Part shown: piece by piece, positions 24,044 to 38,900 of the stretch
Position numbering within the stretch: position 1 is the first letter of the stretch
How the letters are laid out: each line of letters begins with the position of its first letter
Assembly: GCF_002099425.1 (NCBI RefSeq)
Contig: NW_018343991.1
Location: forward strand, 11,971,001-12,035,000
From: Phascolarctos cinereus
Taxonomy: Eukaryota > Chordata > Mammalia > Diprotodontia > Phascolarctidae
DNA: 64,000 bases
Reading direction: 5' to 3'
The notes under the pieces: model-generated
Databases searched by the model: none
Told to the model about the DNA's origin: nothing
Seen by the model: only the letters and a program-made list of their open reading frames with translations
Position numbers and translations under genes: made by a program

Positions 24044-27000
24044 GTGAGTGTGGGGTTTCATGTTAGGGCTGAGAGATCAAAAAAATTATTTCAGTTAATT
24101 TATGGTCTCTTTCTCCCTTACTTTCAATTTTATTTTTTGCCAAGGCCAACCCCTCCTCGTATGCCCTCAATTCTGTTCATTCATTCATTCATTCATTCAT
24201 TCATTCATTCATTCATTCATTCATTCAACAACTACTTTTTACTAATCCTTGCACTAGACTGGAGACCTAAAGACAAAACCAAGATTGTCCTCAAGGGCAA
24301 GAATTGTTTTTGTCTTTATTTTCCCAGTGCTTACTTAGCACGGTGCCTGGCACATAGTAAGTGACAAAATTGTGTTGATTGATTAAATACAAAATATGTA
24401 CAAAACACATACTAATTTGGTTGAAGGGAACACATTTGTTACTGAGGGGTGGGGTGGGCAGAATAGGTTTTGCATAAGAGGTACAACTGAATTGCGCCTA
24501 GAAAGAAGCTAGGAATTATGAGTCAGAAATGAGGAGGGGGTACATCCCAGGCGAGGGAGGCAGTCTGTGCAAAGAAACAGAGACAGGAGATTGGAATCTT
24601 AGGTGAAGGGAACAACAAATGGGATGTTTAGACAGAAGTGTAGGGTGAGCAAAGGGGTATAAAGTATAATAAGACTGGGAAAGGTGGGCTGGAGTGATTG
24701 TGAAAGGACTTACTTGCCAATGGAAGAGTTTGTATTTTATCTTAGAGATAGCTGGTAGCCAATGCAGTTTCTCGAGTAGGGGAGTAACGGTAATATCTTT
24801 GCTTTAGGAGCATCCATTTGGAAGTTGTGTGGAAGATGGATTAGGGAAGGAAAAGGTTTGAAGCAGGGGGACCAATTAGGAGCCTTTTACAGTAATTAAG
24901 GGAAGTGATGATGTGGACTTAACTTAGGGAATTGATACATGAGTGGAGGGAGAGAAGGGGACAGATGTGAGAGATGGGCAAACATGAAGAAAGAACAGCC
25001 AAGACTTGGCAACTGCTTAGGCAGCTGAGGGACACAGTAGATAGAGCACTGGGCTTGAAGTTGGAAAGACCTGAGTTCAAATCCCGCCTTAGACACTACT
25101 TGTGTGACTCTGGGCGAGTCACTTAACTGCTTTTTGCCTCAGTTTCCTCAACTGTAAAGTGGGGATAGTAATGGAAACTGCCTGGTTGCAGGGCTTTTGT
25201 GAGGATCAGATGAGATTGTATTTGCAAAGTTCTTAGCATAGTATCTGGCCCATAATAGGCACTATAGAAATGCTTATTCCCCTCCTCTCCCTTCCCCCTT
25301 GTGACCCTAGACAAGTCACTTCATTTCTTTCTCAGGTTGGACTTGTGAGCCTCTATGGCACCTTCTAGATTTAAATCTGCGATCTAGAGATAAATGCCAG
25401 AATGTGAGGGGGAGGTAAAAACAAAACAGTTACAGTGAAATTGGGAACTGGACTTCCTGGAAGGACAGTACTGTCCTTGGAAGAAATAGAGACATTAGAA
25501 AGTATTTTTTTTCAAATAATGAAGAAATAAATGAAAAAGAATTAAGTGCTTGCTATGTGCCCAACCTAAAGCTTCAATCCTAATGGGAGAGACAATACAC
25601 AAAGTGAAGTAGGGATGGGTCATTGGGCATAGGGTAGTTGACATGTCCTATCTGTAGCAGTGAGGATTTAGTTATAGTTCATAGAGAAGAGGAATGAGAG
25701 GAGGTTGGCAGGGAGAACATGGCTGAAGAGTGAGGAGAAAAATGAGGCATGGTTATTAAGACTTTCTTGAAATAGTGGTCTAGGAGAAGCATTCATCAAT
25801 CAGGGCATAGGAGGGTCCAGGGTGGAAGTTTCTCTCGGGGTGGCAAGGCAGTTGGTAATGAGAAGATGGCCAGAGATCAGAAAGTTTTTGGGCATGTTGA
25901 ATTTAAGATGTCTACAGATTATCCAGTTGGGAATGCCTAAGAGGTAATTGCTAATACAGGAGAAAGAGATCATGAGATTATAGATTTAGAAATGGAAGGG
26001 AGAAGGCCCAGAGAAGTTGTAAGTTTCCCAAAGTCACAAGGGATTGCCAGAGGGCTTTATATATAGATCTGGGAGTCATACACATGGAGATAATAGTTGA
26101 ACCCATGAGATCACCAAGAGAGTATGTAGAGAGAGGAGGGCCCAGAACTGAACCCCAAGATACACTGCACGTGTAGTGGGAGGGACATAGATGCTGATTC
26201 AGCAAATGAGACTAAAGAGAGGCTAGACAGATGAGAGGAGAACCAGGAGAGAGCAGGGTCATGGAAATTCAGGGAGGAGAGTCCTCAGGAAAAGGGAGTG
26301 ATTAGCAGTGTCAAATTCTACAGAGAATGCAAGAGGAAGTCCTGAAAAGCAGAGGCCATTGGACTTGGCAACCAAACATCACTGTCGGAGAGAGGAGTGT
26401 GAATGATGAAGTATGGAGACAAGGTATCAAGGAGTTAAAAAGTGACTGAGAGGAGAAAAACATGGAAGCAAGAAGTAAAGACAGTTTTCCCCCTAGGAAT
26501 TTGGCTGTGAAAGAGAAAAGCTATAGAGGGGATGGTAGGATCAAGTGAAGGTTTTTAAGTAAAGCTGGCCTTTTTGGAGATCCTCAAAAAAGGACTTGGA
26601 GCCAAGGAGGGCAGAGCTACCTTTGGACAGGCAAGCCCTTCTTCTAGTGTCCTTAAAGTCCCGAGGGAGTTTAGAATTTATCCAGGGGCAGTTGCCAAAA
26701 TGCTGTTGTTTGATCCTAACCTTGAAGCTGCCCGTTAGTGAAAAGATCAAAGACTGTATGTCTATGGAGCTAATTTGCCTTTGTGGACTGACAGCAGTTC
26801 ACCAACATCTCAACCAGTGCCAAGTTAGATGCTGCTTGCCAGAGATGGGGAAGAGCCTCACCAGCTATGAATCCAACATTCATTCTGAGCCAGGAAAGAC
26901 TAATCAGCACCTAGACACCCTGTCCTGAAATCCATGTGATAGTAAACCTGGAAGCAGTGAGAGCCAAATGGGGCACCCAGGGAGCTAGGCTACAAGTCAA

Positions 27001-30000
27001 AGGCAGTGCTGCTGACAGTTTGGGATTTCCACCAGGCATCATGCCTGTGGTGCTTATCAAACCAACCTCTTCTGCCTCAGCTGTCTCTGCATGATTAGCA
27101 GTGAGAGCAGATGGTTGACGAGGGACTGAGAAAAGCGATATAAGCCAGATTTGAGCTCTGGAGACGAGTCTTCTTGACTCCAGGCCCAGCACTCTCTCCA
27201 CCGCACCACCTGGCTGCTTAAGCATGCTGTTATTTTTAAAGGCTTGTCAATGGTGTATTGCTGGTTTGCATTGTTTGCTCTTATGCATATTTGCTTGTGG
27301 ATATGAATGGATATGAATGTACTGTTGTGATATGTACATGGAATGTGTCTTGTGTGTAGTTTAGATAGGTAGTTTCTCAAACAGCTTGTCAATTGATGCT
27401 GTGAATTGTGCTGAGTCTGTTGTATGTACTATTGGTGCACATTTCCTGTGAGTGACACCTTTGAGATGATTACCTAGGTGCTAAGATAGTTATCCTTATA
27501 CTTTGAGGTGCTGATGTTTACTTTGCTGCTTTTATTGGAATTTGAAAGAAGTTAAGTTTATCACGAGTGATTTTCAAGGGATTTTAAAATGTTTTAGCTT
27601 GGGGGAGAATGTTACCAGCCTTTTTAAGAGCTTCCCCAAAAAGGGATTATACAGAAAGCAAGGAAACAGAGCTGCTGCTAGGCTGTCCCTTTTCAAGCCT
27701 CCTCTTAGCTCTAAGGACCATGGGGCTTCAGACTTCACCTGAAGGCAAACTGTCCAGAGTATTATTGCTTGACCCTGACTTTGGGGGGGGGGGAAGTTGG
27801 GGGAGAGGCAGCAGAAAAAGCCAAGCAAGAGATGGAGAAGCAAGGAAGGAGGAAAAGAAACTGATCATAATGAGTTCAGGCTCACAGGGAGATCCTATAT
27901 GCTGAACTCTACCGTGGGAGGTTGAGCTGAGTGATGTTAGGTATTTCCATTCCTCAGCAACAGAAAATGTCAGACTCATCCAGCAAGTATCCACAATGTA
28001 GGAATGGGTACTGTAGGTGAGGCTATCTTATGTTGACTCTCCCAGTGACTAGTACTTTCTTTCCTGGCCATGAGACTTATAACTGAGATCTTCACCCTTT
28101 GTTCAGGGATGTGGCTGGAGCTTTGAGGGCTTGGATTTGGGAGGGAAAAGGGGCAGGGGCAAGGGTTTGGGTAGTAAAAACCTGTAGTGAAAATGGATTC
28201 AAACAGGATTACTAACCCAACCTCTGGTTCCTAGATCTGGGATATCAAGGATTACTGTAGGCTGGCCAGTGAACAGAAGACATTCTCTGTCAGAGAAGAA
28301 AGAGTTGCTCAGGAAAATATTTACTGGAATTTAACTCGTGCGGGCAATCGAGTGGAAATACAGCAGGAACCACTGGAAACTGAGGAGGTAGGAGGGATTC
28401 TGGACGAATATTCCCCTGGTTCCCATTAATAGTAAAGTGTTTCTGGTCCCATTGAGGTGCTAAGGATGGGACTAGAAAGGGGTGGGTGGGACTCTAGTTC
28501 CTTTGTGTTTCATTACCAGTTGCCACATCTCTCTCTCTTTCTCTCTTGCAAAGTACTTTTCAAACCTTAAAGTGTTATATAAACGCTTGCTATTATTATA
28601 CTTTTTTTTTCAATGAACAAGCGTGTATTTTTTCTCTCTCTCCTCTCCTCCCCCTCCTTTGAGGTGATGGTGGGGGACAAAATTTTTGGAGAAATATACA
28701 TGTCAAGCAAAATAACTTCCTACTTAGGTCATGTTAAAAATATGTCTTGTTCTGCTTATTTAAGCTATTCCTTCTTCATCAAGAGGTCAGCATTCTTCAT
28801 CATCACTCCCCTGGAATCTTGGTTGGTCATTGCATTTGATCTGAAGTCTTATCTTTCAAAGTTGTTAGTTTTTATATTGTTGTTATAATATAAATCATTC
28901 TCTTGGTTTTACTCACTTTGTTCTGTATCAGTTCAAAGTCTTCCCACGTTTCTCTAAAACCTTCTCTTTTTTTGTTCCTTACTGCACAATAGTATTCCAT
29001 TATATTTATATGACATAATTTGTTCAGACATTCCCTAGTTGATGGGTATTCCCTATGTAGTTTACAAATTATCTGTTACAGGCATTCTGTTAAGCAGACT
29101 TTCTGGTTAGGAATCTATACCTATGGAATCATAGATTCCTGAAACTGAAGTAATAATGATGGAAGCCTGAATGACTTTTTGTAAATTGAATTTTTCTAAG
29201 TTGAATCTTCATTTTTCTACTGTTTGACTAAATCAGGACAGCTCAGTGGAGCAGAGGATAGAGCCCCTGGCTAGAGTCAGGAAGACCTGAGTTCAAATGA
29301 AGATTTAGATACTTCCTAGCTGTGTGACCCTGGGCAAGTCACTTAATCTCTGTTTGTTCGGTTTTTTTCATCTGTAAAATAGGGATAATAATAGCACCTA
29401 TCTCTTAGGGTTGTGACGATCAAAAGAAATGATGATTGTAAAGTGCTTAGCACAGTGCCTGGCTCATAATAAGTGCTATGTTAATGTTTAACTATTATTA
29501 TTATCATTATTATTAAATACTTTTCAGAGCCTTGAGTTTCTTGGTCACTTGTTAAACATTTATGAATTACATATTGTATATACAATATTATCCTTTTCTC
29601 TTCTAGCCTGTCTATCAAGTGGTTAGTGAGGTGAGAAACCAGGGCATAGCAGGAAAAGAATTAGGAGTCAGAAAGCTTCAGAAGACCTAGCATGGGGGTT
29701 CTAGCTGATGCTTGCTAGCTAGCTTTGAGACTGCACAAATCACTCAGTTCCCAGGAAGCCTCATGTTGCTTATCTGTCCAGTAGAAATGGCAAACCTGGC
29801 TCTGCCTATTTCATGGGGCTGTCAGGATACAATTCTATAAGTGGATAGGAAAATATTAAGTCTTTTTTTAGTATACTTCAATAAGGTAGCAACGTTGTTG
29901 CTATTTAGTGATCCTCCAGAACTGGCTGGTCTTAGTCAATGTTTTTGTAAAGTCAATAGTTTCTGGGCATAGTGGTACACTCCTATAATCCCAGCAATTG

Positions 30001-33000
30001 GGGAGGCTGAGAGTGGCTCTTAAGCTTGGGAATGCTGAGCTGAAGTCAGTGGGCTACACAGTTCAGCTGCGCATACTAAGTTTGACATCACTGTGGGGAG
30101 TTCCCAGATTGCCTAAGTGGATGAACTGTCCAGGGCTGGAAAATAGAGCAAGTCAAAGCTCCTGTGCTGATCTCTAGTGGGATTTTGTCCTTGAGTAACC
30201 CCCTGCATTTCCAGCCTAAGGGAGCTGGGGTGACCTTTAAAAAAATAAAGTGAATTATTACCTTGTAGTTTATCTATTACATAGATCTGGATTTTTGAAT
30301 CGTGGGTTTCTTTAAAGTAGGCCCACTTATCAATTTTCTAGTTATTCCAAGTTGTGTGTCTAGTTAATTAATAATTTTCTTTTCAGGACACAGATTTAGT
30401 TTGGAGTAATTCTTTTTGTATAAGTAGGCAGTAGATATATTAGTTTGGATAATTTTACTTTAGAACCTTTACTTTAGTCCTATTATATAATTTCATTCAT
30501 TCTTTCAATGAATGTAAGTTTCTTGAGCTTAAGGTCTGTTTAAATATTGTCTTTGTATTTCCTGTGTTTAGCAATGTGCCTAGGATATAGTAGGCTTTTC
30601 ACAAATGTTTGTTGACTGAACAAATACTTATTAAGTTTATTATGTGTTATACAGTTCCTTTGCTGGACATTCAAAGTAGAAAAGACAACGTTCCTCTTCC
30701 CAAGAAACATATCATCTAGTATTTTATCTTCACAAAAACTCTGGTAAATGAATATGGGTTATCTCCCCATTTTACAGATAAGTACACCAAGATTCAGAAA
30801 GGATGATTTGCATGTAACTTTACACAGGGAATTGGTAGAGCCAATCAGAGACTACAATTCTTGATTGATATCTTTAAATCAATGCTAAACTGAACATCAT
30901 TTTTTTTTAAATTAAAGGGGCTCATCTCTTTGGGCTATCATTTTCCCCATCTGTAGAACAAGGGCATTGGACAAAGTGATTTTGGACAAAGGACCCTCAT
31001 ATCACTAATATTCTATGAACCATGAACCTGTCTGTCTCCCATAGGTCATTGGTAGCCATGTCATTTCCCTAATCCCTCCAGAGCTCCTGATCTCCTGGCA
31101 GGCTCATAATGATGGTGTGACTGATGTTGCCTTTGGGGAATGTTTCCATGTGATCATCAGTGCTGGTGCAGACTTTAATGTCAAGGCCTGGAAGATCTCT
31201 GGCGAGGCTATTGGTATGGATGCTTTTGGTGGGAATCTTTCATTTTATTTTTCAGTTAACAGGCATTTTACTTTATCTTCCTCCTACTCCCTCCCTTCAA
31301 AAAAAAATTGAAAAGAGAAGAAACATAAAACTCGTATTCCCCTAAAAAAATAGAAAAGAGAAGAAAAATAAAACCCTTGTAACAAATATGCATAATCAAG
31401 CAAAACACATTCCTGATTTGGTTATGTCCCCAAATGTGTATTTTACATCAAGATTTTTGTCCTTCAGTTCTTTGTCAGGAGGTGGGCACTATATTTCAAC
31501 ATTAGTCCTCTGGAATGATTAGAGTTCTTAATTCTTTAAAAGGTAAACAGCTTTAAACTGGTCTCCTGGTTCTACTTGCTTCATTTTACATCTCTTATAA
31601 GTCTTTTCAGGTTTGTCTGAAACTATTCCTTTCGTTTCTTATGGCACAATTTCATTACATTAATATACTATAATATTTACCTATTCTTAGGTCCTTTTGA
31701 ATCCTTGGCTCTATTTGTCAATTCCCTTCACTCTGTCCCTGTTAGAATAATTGTTGCTATTTTGTGACCATTGTCTGTGGTGCAATGCTAACATGTAGCC
31801 ATGGTCTATCAGTGTTATGTGATGGTGAATCACCAGGTTGTGATGCATGTATCCACATAATCTGCTCCTGCCCCTCAAACTCAATTTATTCAGCTCTTGG
31901 TTATCAGTTTCAATGGCCAGGAAATCATTAGCACAAATAAGCTGCCTCCCCCTTCCCTCCAGCTGATCCTGCCAAAAAATCCAAAATGCCCTACCACCAA
32001 GAATAATCCCAAACAAAACTAACACAAATAGTAATTCTATATGATCCAAAAATTATTTCTTATTTTTTTCTTGGAAATGAGTTGTATGACTCTTTTGGGA
32101 AGGATGTGTGTGTGTGGGCTTTCCTTTATAGTTTTGTCTCTCTAAGGGGCTCTTAATAACATCTTACATGTACAGGACATTTCACCATTTTCAAAGCACT
32201 TTCAGATTTATGACTTTGCTTCTTACAACTTTGTGATGACTTTAGGGCAGCGATTTCCCAAGTGTCCTTATTGATCTCTACCGGAGGAGTGCAGATATTT
32301 CAGAGGCTAATGCTGTGTAGTCATAGATAATTGGGGTTTTGTGTGTGATTCTACACACAAAAGTTTGGGGTTTGGTGTATGACTGCTGTGTACTTTTAAA
32401 CATAACTTGTCTGGTCCTCAATGTCATAGCTTAAAGTCGTAACAAAATGGCAGCAGCATAACATAAGAGTCGAATGAGTAGCAGACAACAGGAGCCGATT
32501 TCTTTCCTTTTTTTTCCTCCCTAATTAGGATTTCAGGTTTTGATGGGAGTGAGGTAGGGGTGGAGAAGGAGCTTTTATTTGTACCCCAGAGGATTCCCCA
32601 CTTTCCCTTTCTTCCCATTTCTAACCTAAAGTAATTTATGGAACTTAGCAATGTAAGTTTAGATAGGACACTGCATTGAGAGACCTGAGTTCTTCTCCCG
32701 CCTTTATTAGTAACTCATTTTGTGACTTTGGGCAAACCAAATTACCTTTCTGGGCCTCAGTTTCTTTTCAAAAATGACTCTCCTTGGTGTCCATTTCGGG
32801 ATAGTTGTGAAGGTTAGATACAACAGGAACATTACTTGAAAAGTAGAAAGAGCTCTACAATCATAGTTATATTGTGGCTAAGACAACTTAGAAGATCTGG
32901 GAATGGGAGCCCCCAGCACAGACATTTTACTTGGGGGAAACTTCTGAACTGTCACTGGAGACCCCTCAGCACCCACAGCCTGTGTGCTCAACCTGGGAGA

Positions 33001-33646
33001 GAAAGGAGGGAGGGACTTGATTCCTTCTCTATTTATCAGTCACCAAGTATTTATTAATTGCAGACTATGTGTGTGCTAGGTACTATGGATACAAAGACTA
33101 ATATATTTTCTTGTTGCCACCCCTAGTTTCCCCTTCCCCACATTGCTTTTCCTGTTAGAAATTTCATCCCATACCCCTATTTCCTTTTTAAAAAACATTA
33201 TCAAACACTTCTTCTTCCTTCCACTGGAAACAAAAAGAGAAGAAAAACCTCTTGCATAGTCAAGCAAGACAGTGTGATATTGGTCACATCTAAAAAGATG
33301 TGTCTCATTCTGCATATTAGTCTATGACACATCTGTCATGAGATGGGTGGCATTCGTTATCATCTCTCCCCTAGAATCATGATTGATTATTACATTGATC
33401 AGAGTTCTTAAGTATTTCAAAATTGTTATTACAATTTTGATGTTATATTAGAATTTTTCTCCTGTTTCTACTGACTTTGTGTATCAGTCCATACAAATAT
33501 TTCAATTTTTTTCTGAAACTATCTCTTCATTTTCTTAAAGCATAATAGTTTTACATTATATTTGTACAGCATAATTTGTTTAGCTGTTCCCCAATTGATA
33601 GGTACTACCTTATTTTCTAGTTCTTTATCATCACAAAAAGAGCTTT

Positions 33647-33682
<36 letters not shown>

Positions 33683-35671
33683 TCCTTAAATGGGACCTTT
33701 TCTTCTTTCTTTGATATCCTTGGAGTAGAGGGCTAATAAGTAGTGGCATTGCTGGGTCAAAAGGTATTATAATTTAATAACTTTTTTGGGCATAGTTCCA
33801 AATGGTTTTTAAGAATGGCCAGACCAGTTCACAGTTCTGACAATAAGTTGGTGTTCCTGTTTTCCTGCAGCTTCTCCCAACATTTGTTTTTTTACCTTTT
33901 TTGTCAGCTTTGCCAATTTGATAGGTAGGAGGCAGAACTTCATAGTTGCTTTAATTTGCATTTTTTCTAATTATTTTCATTTAGCCATAGCTGGTTTACA
34001 TTTCTAATGTAAATATTCTAATGCAGTTAGGTGGTGCAGTGTATAGGGTATTGGGACTGGAGTCAGGAGGACCTGAGCTGAAATTCGGCATTAGACACTT
34101 ACTAGCTGTGTGACCCTGGGCAAGTCACTTAAACTTGTTTGTCTCAGTTTCTCCACCCTTAAAATAAGCTGCAGAAGGAAATGGCAAACCACTCCAGTAT
34201 CTTTGCCAAGAAAACCCCAAAAGAGGTCACGAAGAGTTAGACATGACTGAAAACAAAGTTTGCATTTCTTGCCTTGAGAACTGCCTGTTCATATCTTCTG
34301 GCCATTTATGAATTGAGGGATGGCTTTTATTCTTATGAATTTGAATCAATTTCTTATTTATTTTGGAAATGAGACTTTTATCAGAGAAACTTGCTGTTAA
34401 TAGTTTTCCCAGTTAACCATTTCCTTCTAATCTTAGCTGAATTGGTTTGTATAAAAAACTTTCACATACTTTCCCCCCTCTCTATACTCCCTGGCCACTC
34501 CTTACATAGAAGAAGAGGAGTGTGGAAGAGCAGTGAAACCAGCTCCACTGGTCTATACTTGATGCAAAAAGCCTGCTCCTTTTATCTTCCCTTCACCCAG
34601 ACCCCAATTACATTCTTACTCTTTCTTTATTTCCTTTTAAATTTTTCTTCATGATTCCCCTCCACCCCCAATTTAGAAATTTTTTTTTTGGTTATAACAG
34701 TCTTTACCCTAGATCTCCCTCTGTTTCATTTATCACCTTTCTTCTCTCCCCGTTTCCTCCTGTTTCCCTTTTGAGTTGATTGTATTCCTACAGCAAACTA
34801 TTTGTATGTTTTATACATCTGTATTCTATCCTTCTTTTATGAGTTCAGATGAAATTGAAGTTCAAGTGATGTTCTCCTCCTTCCTAATTCGTAAAGACTT
34901 TTACTTGGGCCATCATAACAATTATATGAGATCCTCCTTCATTCCTCCCCTTTTCTTTCTTACGGCATCCTTCCCATCTTCTTTTATTTCTTCTTTTAAG
35001 ATCATCGACATATAACAAAAACCTCTCCCAAGTGACGCCCTATGCGACTTCTGATGACATTGTAGTTCTTAGGGGAAGCTTGTATTATCCTCCCCCTCCC
35101 CCACTATTAGAAAGTAAGCACTTTTTTCTTGTAAAGGCTTTACCTCATTACTCACTTGTATTTACCTTTTATGTTTGTATGTCAAAGTTTCTATTGAGCT
35201 CTGTTCTTTTTATCAGGAATGCTTGGAAATATTAAAGTTCATTCAATAAAAGTCTGTTCTCCTCCTTATAGCATGATACTCAGTTTTTATGGGTAAGTTA
35301 TTCTTGGTTGTAAACCCCTGTCTTCCACCTTTTGAAATACTGTCCCGTCTCTCTGTCTGTTTACAGTGGCGGCTGTTTAATTTTATGTGATTCTGACTGT
35401 GGTGCGTTGGTACTTGAGCTCTTGCTTTCTGGCTACTTGCCATATTTTTTTTTCTTTGACCTGGAAGCTCTGGGTTTTAGCTCTGATATTCCTGGAAATT
35501 TTCATTTTGAAGTTTCTTTCAGGAAATGATCAGTGGATGTTTTCTGTTTTCACTTTGTCCTCTGGTTCTAAAATACCTCGGCAATTTTCTTTGATCATTT
35601 CTTTAAATGTATTTTTGGTCATGGATTTCAGGTTAGTCCTATGATTCCTAAGTCATTTTTCTTTTTCTTTT

Positions 35672-35770
<99 letters not shown>

Positions 35771-35868
35771 TTTCTTTCTTCCTTCCTTCCTTCCTTCCTT
35801 CCTTCCTTCCTTCCTTCTTCCTTCCTTCCTCTTCCTTCCTCTTCCTTCCTTCCTTCCTTCCTTCTTTT

Positions 35869-35900
<32 letters not shown>

Positions 35901-35916
35901 TTCTTTCTTTCTTTCT

Positions 35917-35956
<40 letters not shown>

Positions 35957-38900
35957 TCCTTTTGCTAGGCAATGGGGTTAAGTGACTTGCCCAGGGTCAC
36001 ACAGCTAGTAAGTGTGATGTGTCTGAGGCCAGATTTGAACTCAGGTCCTCCTGAATCCAGGGCCCAGTGCTCTATCCACTGTGCCACCTAGCTGCCCCCT
36101 AAGTCATTTTTCTTGATCCATTTTCTAGGTCAGTTGTTTTTGATAAGAGATACTTTGCATTTTATTCTATTTTTAAATTTTTTGATTTTGTTTTAGTATT
36201 TCTTGTTTCCTGGAACCAATAATTTCTTTTTGATCCGTTCTGATTTTTATAAAGTCTTTTACCTGAACAAAATTTTGTACCTCTTCTGGTAATCTGTTAA
36301 TTCTCTTTCCAAGTCCTTCCTGCACAGTTCTCCTTCCTTTTTCCATTTTTTCCCCTCTATAACTCTCATTTCATTTGTAATATAATTTTAAAACCTCTTA
36401 CATCATTTCTTCTAGGAATTTGAATTGATCTGGTGTGCAAGCTATGTTTTTCTTTGAGGCTTTGCTTTTAGGTGTATTAGGGTTATTTTCCTCTTGCAAG
36501 TTTGTATCTTGGGCATCCCTGCTATCATAATAGGTTTTTTTTAAATCTTTTTTTGTTTATTCATTCTTCCACCCATCTACTTTAGGCAACCTGGTGTTGC
36601 TGGCTTAGTTGGGGAGTTCTGGTCTTAGTCTCCAATCCTGGCCCCATGGGGAAATACCTTCTATCTACCTTCTCACAACTATCCCCAGCAGGACACTAAG
36701 TCCATAACCTGCCCTGCATGACCACAACATGGGGCTATGGGCACTGACACTGTGCTCCTAGTTCCTCTGAGAGACCCTAAGCTGGTGGCATGGGTTCAGG
36801 GTTGAATTTATAAATAGCTCTGGGCATCCCTGTGCTGCTACCTTAGCTCTGAGCTCTGGTGTTTTGAGTCACTGCTCTCAGCTACTCTGAGAGAGACCTT
36901 ATACTACTGGTCTGGACCCTGGGCCCTATGCTATCTATGATTAGGTCTGGTCATGCCTGTGATACTGGCCTAGCTCAGAGCTCTGGGTATTGGGTCCAGA
37001 ATTGTGGTCCAACCATATTTCATATTTCCTATGCTGGTCATTTGCCTGTAGGTTAAATTTTGATCTTGGAAGGAAAAGGTGACTCACTATAGTTTCTCCT
37101 TCAGTTTTCTAATTGCTACTGGTTTGGTGTTCTTTCTAGGTCATTGTTGGAGTAGTTGTGGTAGGAGCTGGGTTGTATTGTTTCTTTATACAGTACTATC
37201 TTGGTTTGATCAGCCCACTCCTATTTTCCAGATATTAAGTTGAAGCCCGAAGTGGTTATATGACTTGTCTAAATATATAGCAAAGCTGGAGCCATCTGAC
37301 TTCTGATCTAGCTCTTTCAGAGCTTTGGAGCCTCAGATGAGAGACTGGTGGCCACTCTGAGAATAGGCAAATAGAGAGGGAATGGGGAAGCAGGTACAAG
37401 GGTTGAGAGAAGAAAGACTGGTGGAGGGGGGAAATGCTCCTCAGAGGCAGAGAGGGGTTGAGGGAGGATGGAAGGTTGTCAGTTCTAGTTACTGAACTGA
37501 TTTGAGTTAAATCTCAGGAACCTTTGGCTTGTGCCTTTGGAGAAAGCTTGTGCCTGCAGGGAAGACTGACTTCTACCAAAAACCATCCATCACAGAGCTG
37601 ATAACAGTGCCTGAGATAAAGGAAGTCCCTGAGTGGGAGTGAGTATACCAACTCCAAACTTCTCTAGACTAACAAGGGGGGAGGGTGGTGGCAGAAAGAA
37701 GTTCCCCTTTTCAAAACTGCAGGACCTTTACTTTGGTTTGGAGCTGAGATATATGTTCCAATATTCTAATGTTGAATCACAGAATGTCTCAGTCCGAAGA
37801 TCCTTTAGAACATGGAATGTCAGGTTTGGAGAACCTGACTTCTTACTCACACATATGCATATATGTATATATGTATACATATATGTAGAGAGAGGGGAAA
37901 AAAAAGAAAAAGAGAAAGAGAGAGAGAGAGGGAGAGAGAGAGAGTGTGTGTGTGTCAGGCAGACTTGGAGAAGTTCCTAGAGACCATTTTGCTGAATCCT
38001 TTCACTTAACAGATAAAGATGCTGAGGTGGGTTTGGAGCAAAGAAACCTCCCATCCTCCCCTGCAAAGTGAAAAAGGATAAAGACTGAATCTGTGATTTC
38101 CTTGGTAAAGGGAATTCCTGGATGAGAGAACTCCCTCTACCAGGGAAGGATGGCACCTTCTCTATAATTTATAATCTTGGTATTGCCCAGGACACTGAGA
38201 AGTTAGTGACTCTTTTTTTCTTTTTGGTGAGGCGATCAGGGTTAAGTGACTTGCCCAGGATCACCCAGCTAGTAAGTGTTAAGTGTCTGAATCTGGATTT
38301 GAACTCAGGTCCTCCTGACTTTAAGGTCAGAGCTCTATTTACTGTGCCACCTAGCTGCCCTGAGATAGTGACTTTTTGAGGTTACACAACCAGTGTGTGT
38401 CAGTTAGAGATGGGACTTAAACTCAGGCTTTCCTGGTTCCAAATCCAGCTCTCCATTCACTGTGGGGTACTCTCTCCCATCAACTGATGTGACCACCTCT
38501 AAATCAGCTATATTTGCAGCTCAGTTCAAGAAGTATTTGGCTCACGCACCTTGTATGTGCCCATTTGCTTCTTGTCCCTAAGGGTTTGCCACCTTAGCTA
38601 AGCAAGACCACTAGCCATGGGAACTTAACCATCACATCCTTCCCTGCACAGTATTAATATGAAACATATGGTACAGACAGTAAAGGCTGCAGGCGTTTAG
38701 ATAAGGGAGAGAGAGATCATGGTGGGCTGAACTGGGAAGATTTCAAGGAGGAAGTGAGGTGAGCCTTGGAAGTCAGGTGGCAAGATTTGGATAAATGGAG
38801 TGATGTGAACACCCCCCCCACCCCCAGGAAAACCTCTAGAACCTGTTTTTAAAGGACTGCTCTCCTTTTCTAGGCTTTTCCTGCAAGGTTGGCCTGGGGA

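Noticed and set aside
37558-37567. Internal acceptor cctgcag for EFCAB8 exon d
   Set aside because: It also keeps phase but would drop the GTFG...W motif expected after the last WD40 blade, so the upstream atctcag site is preferred.
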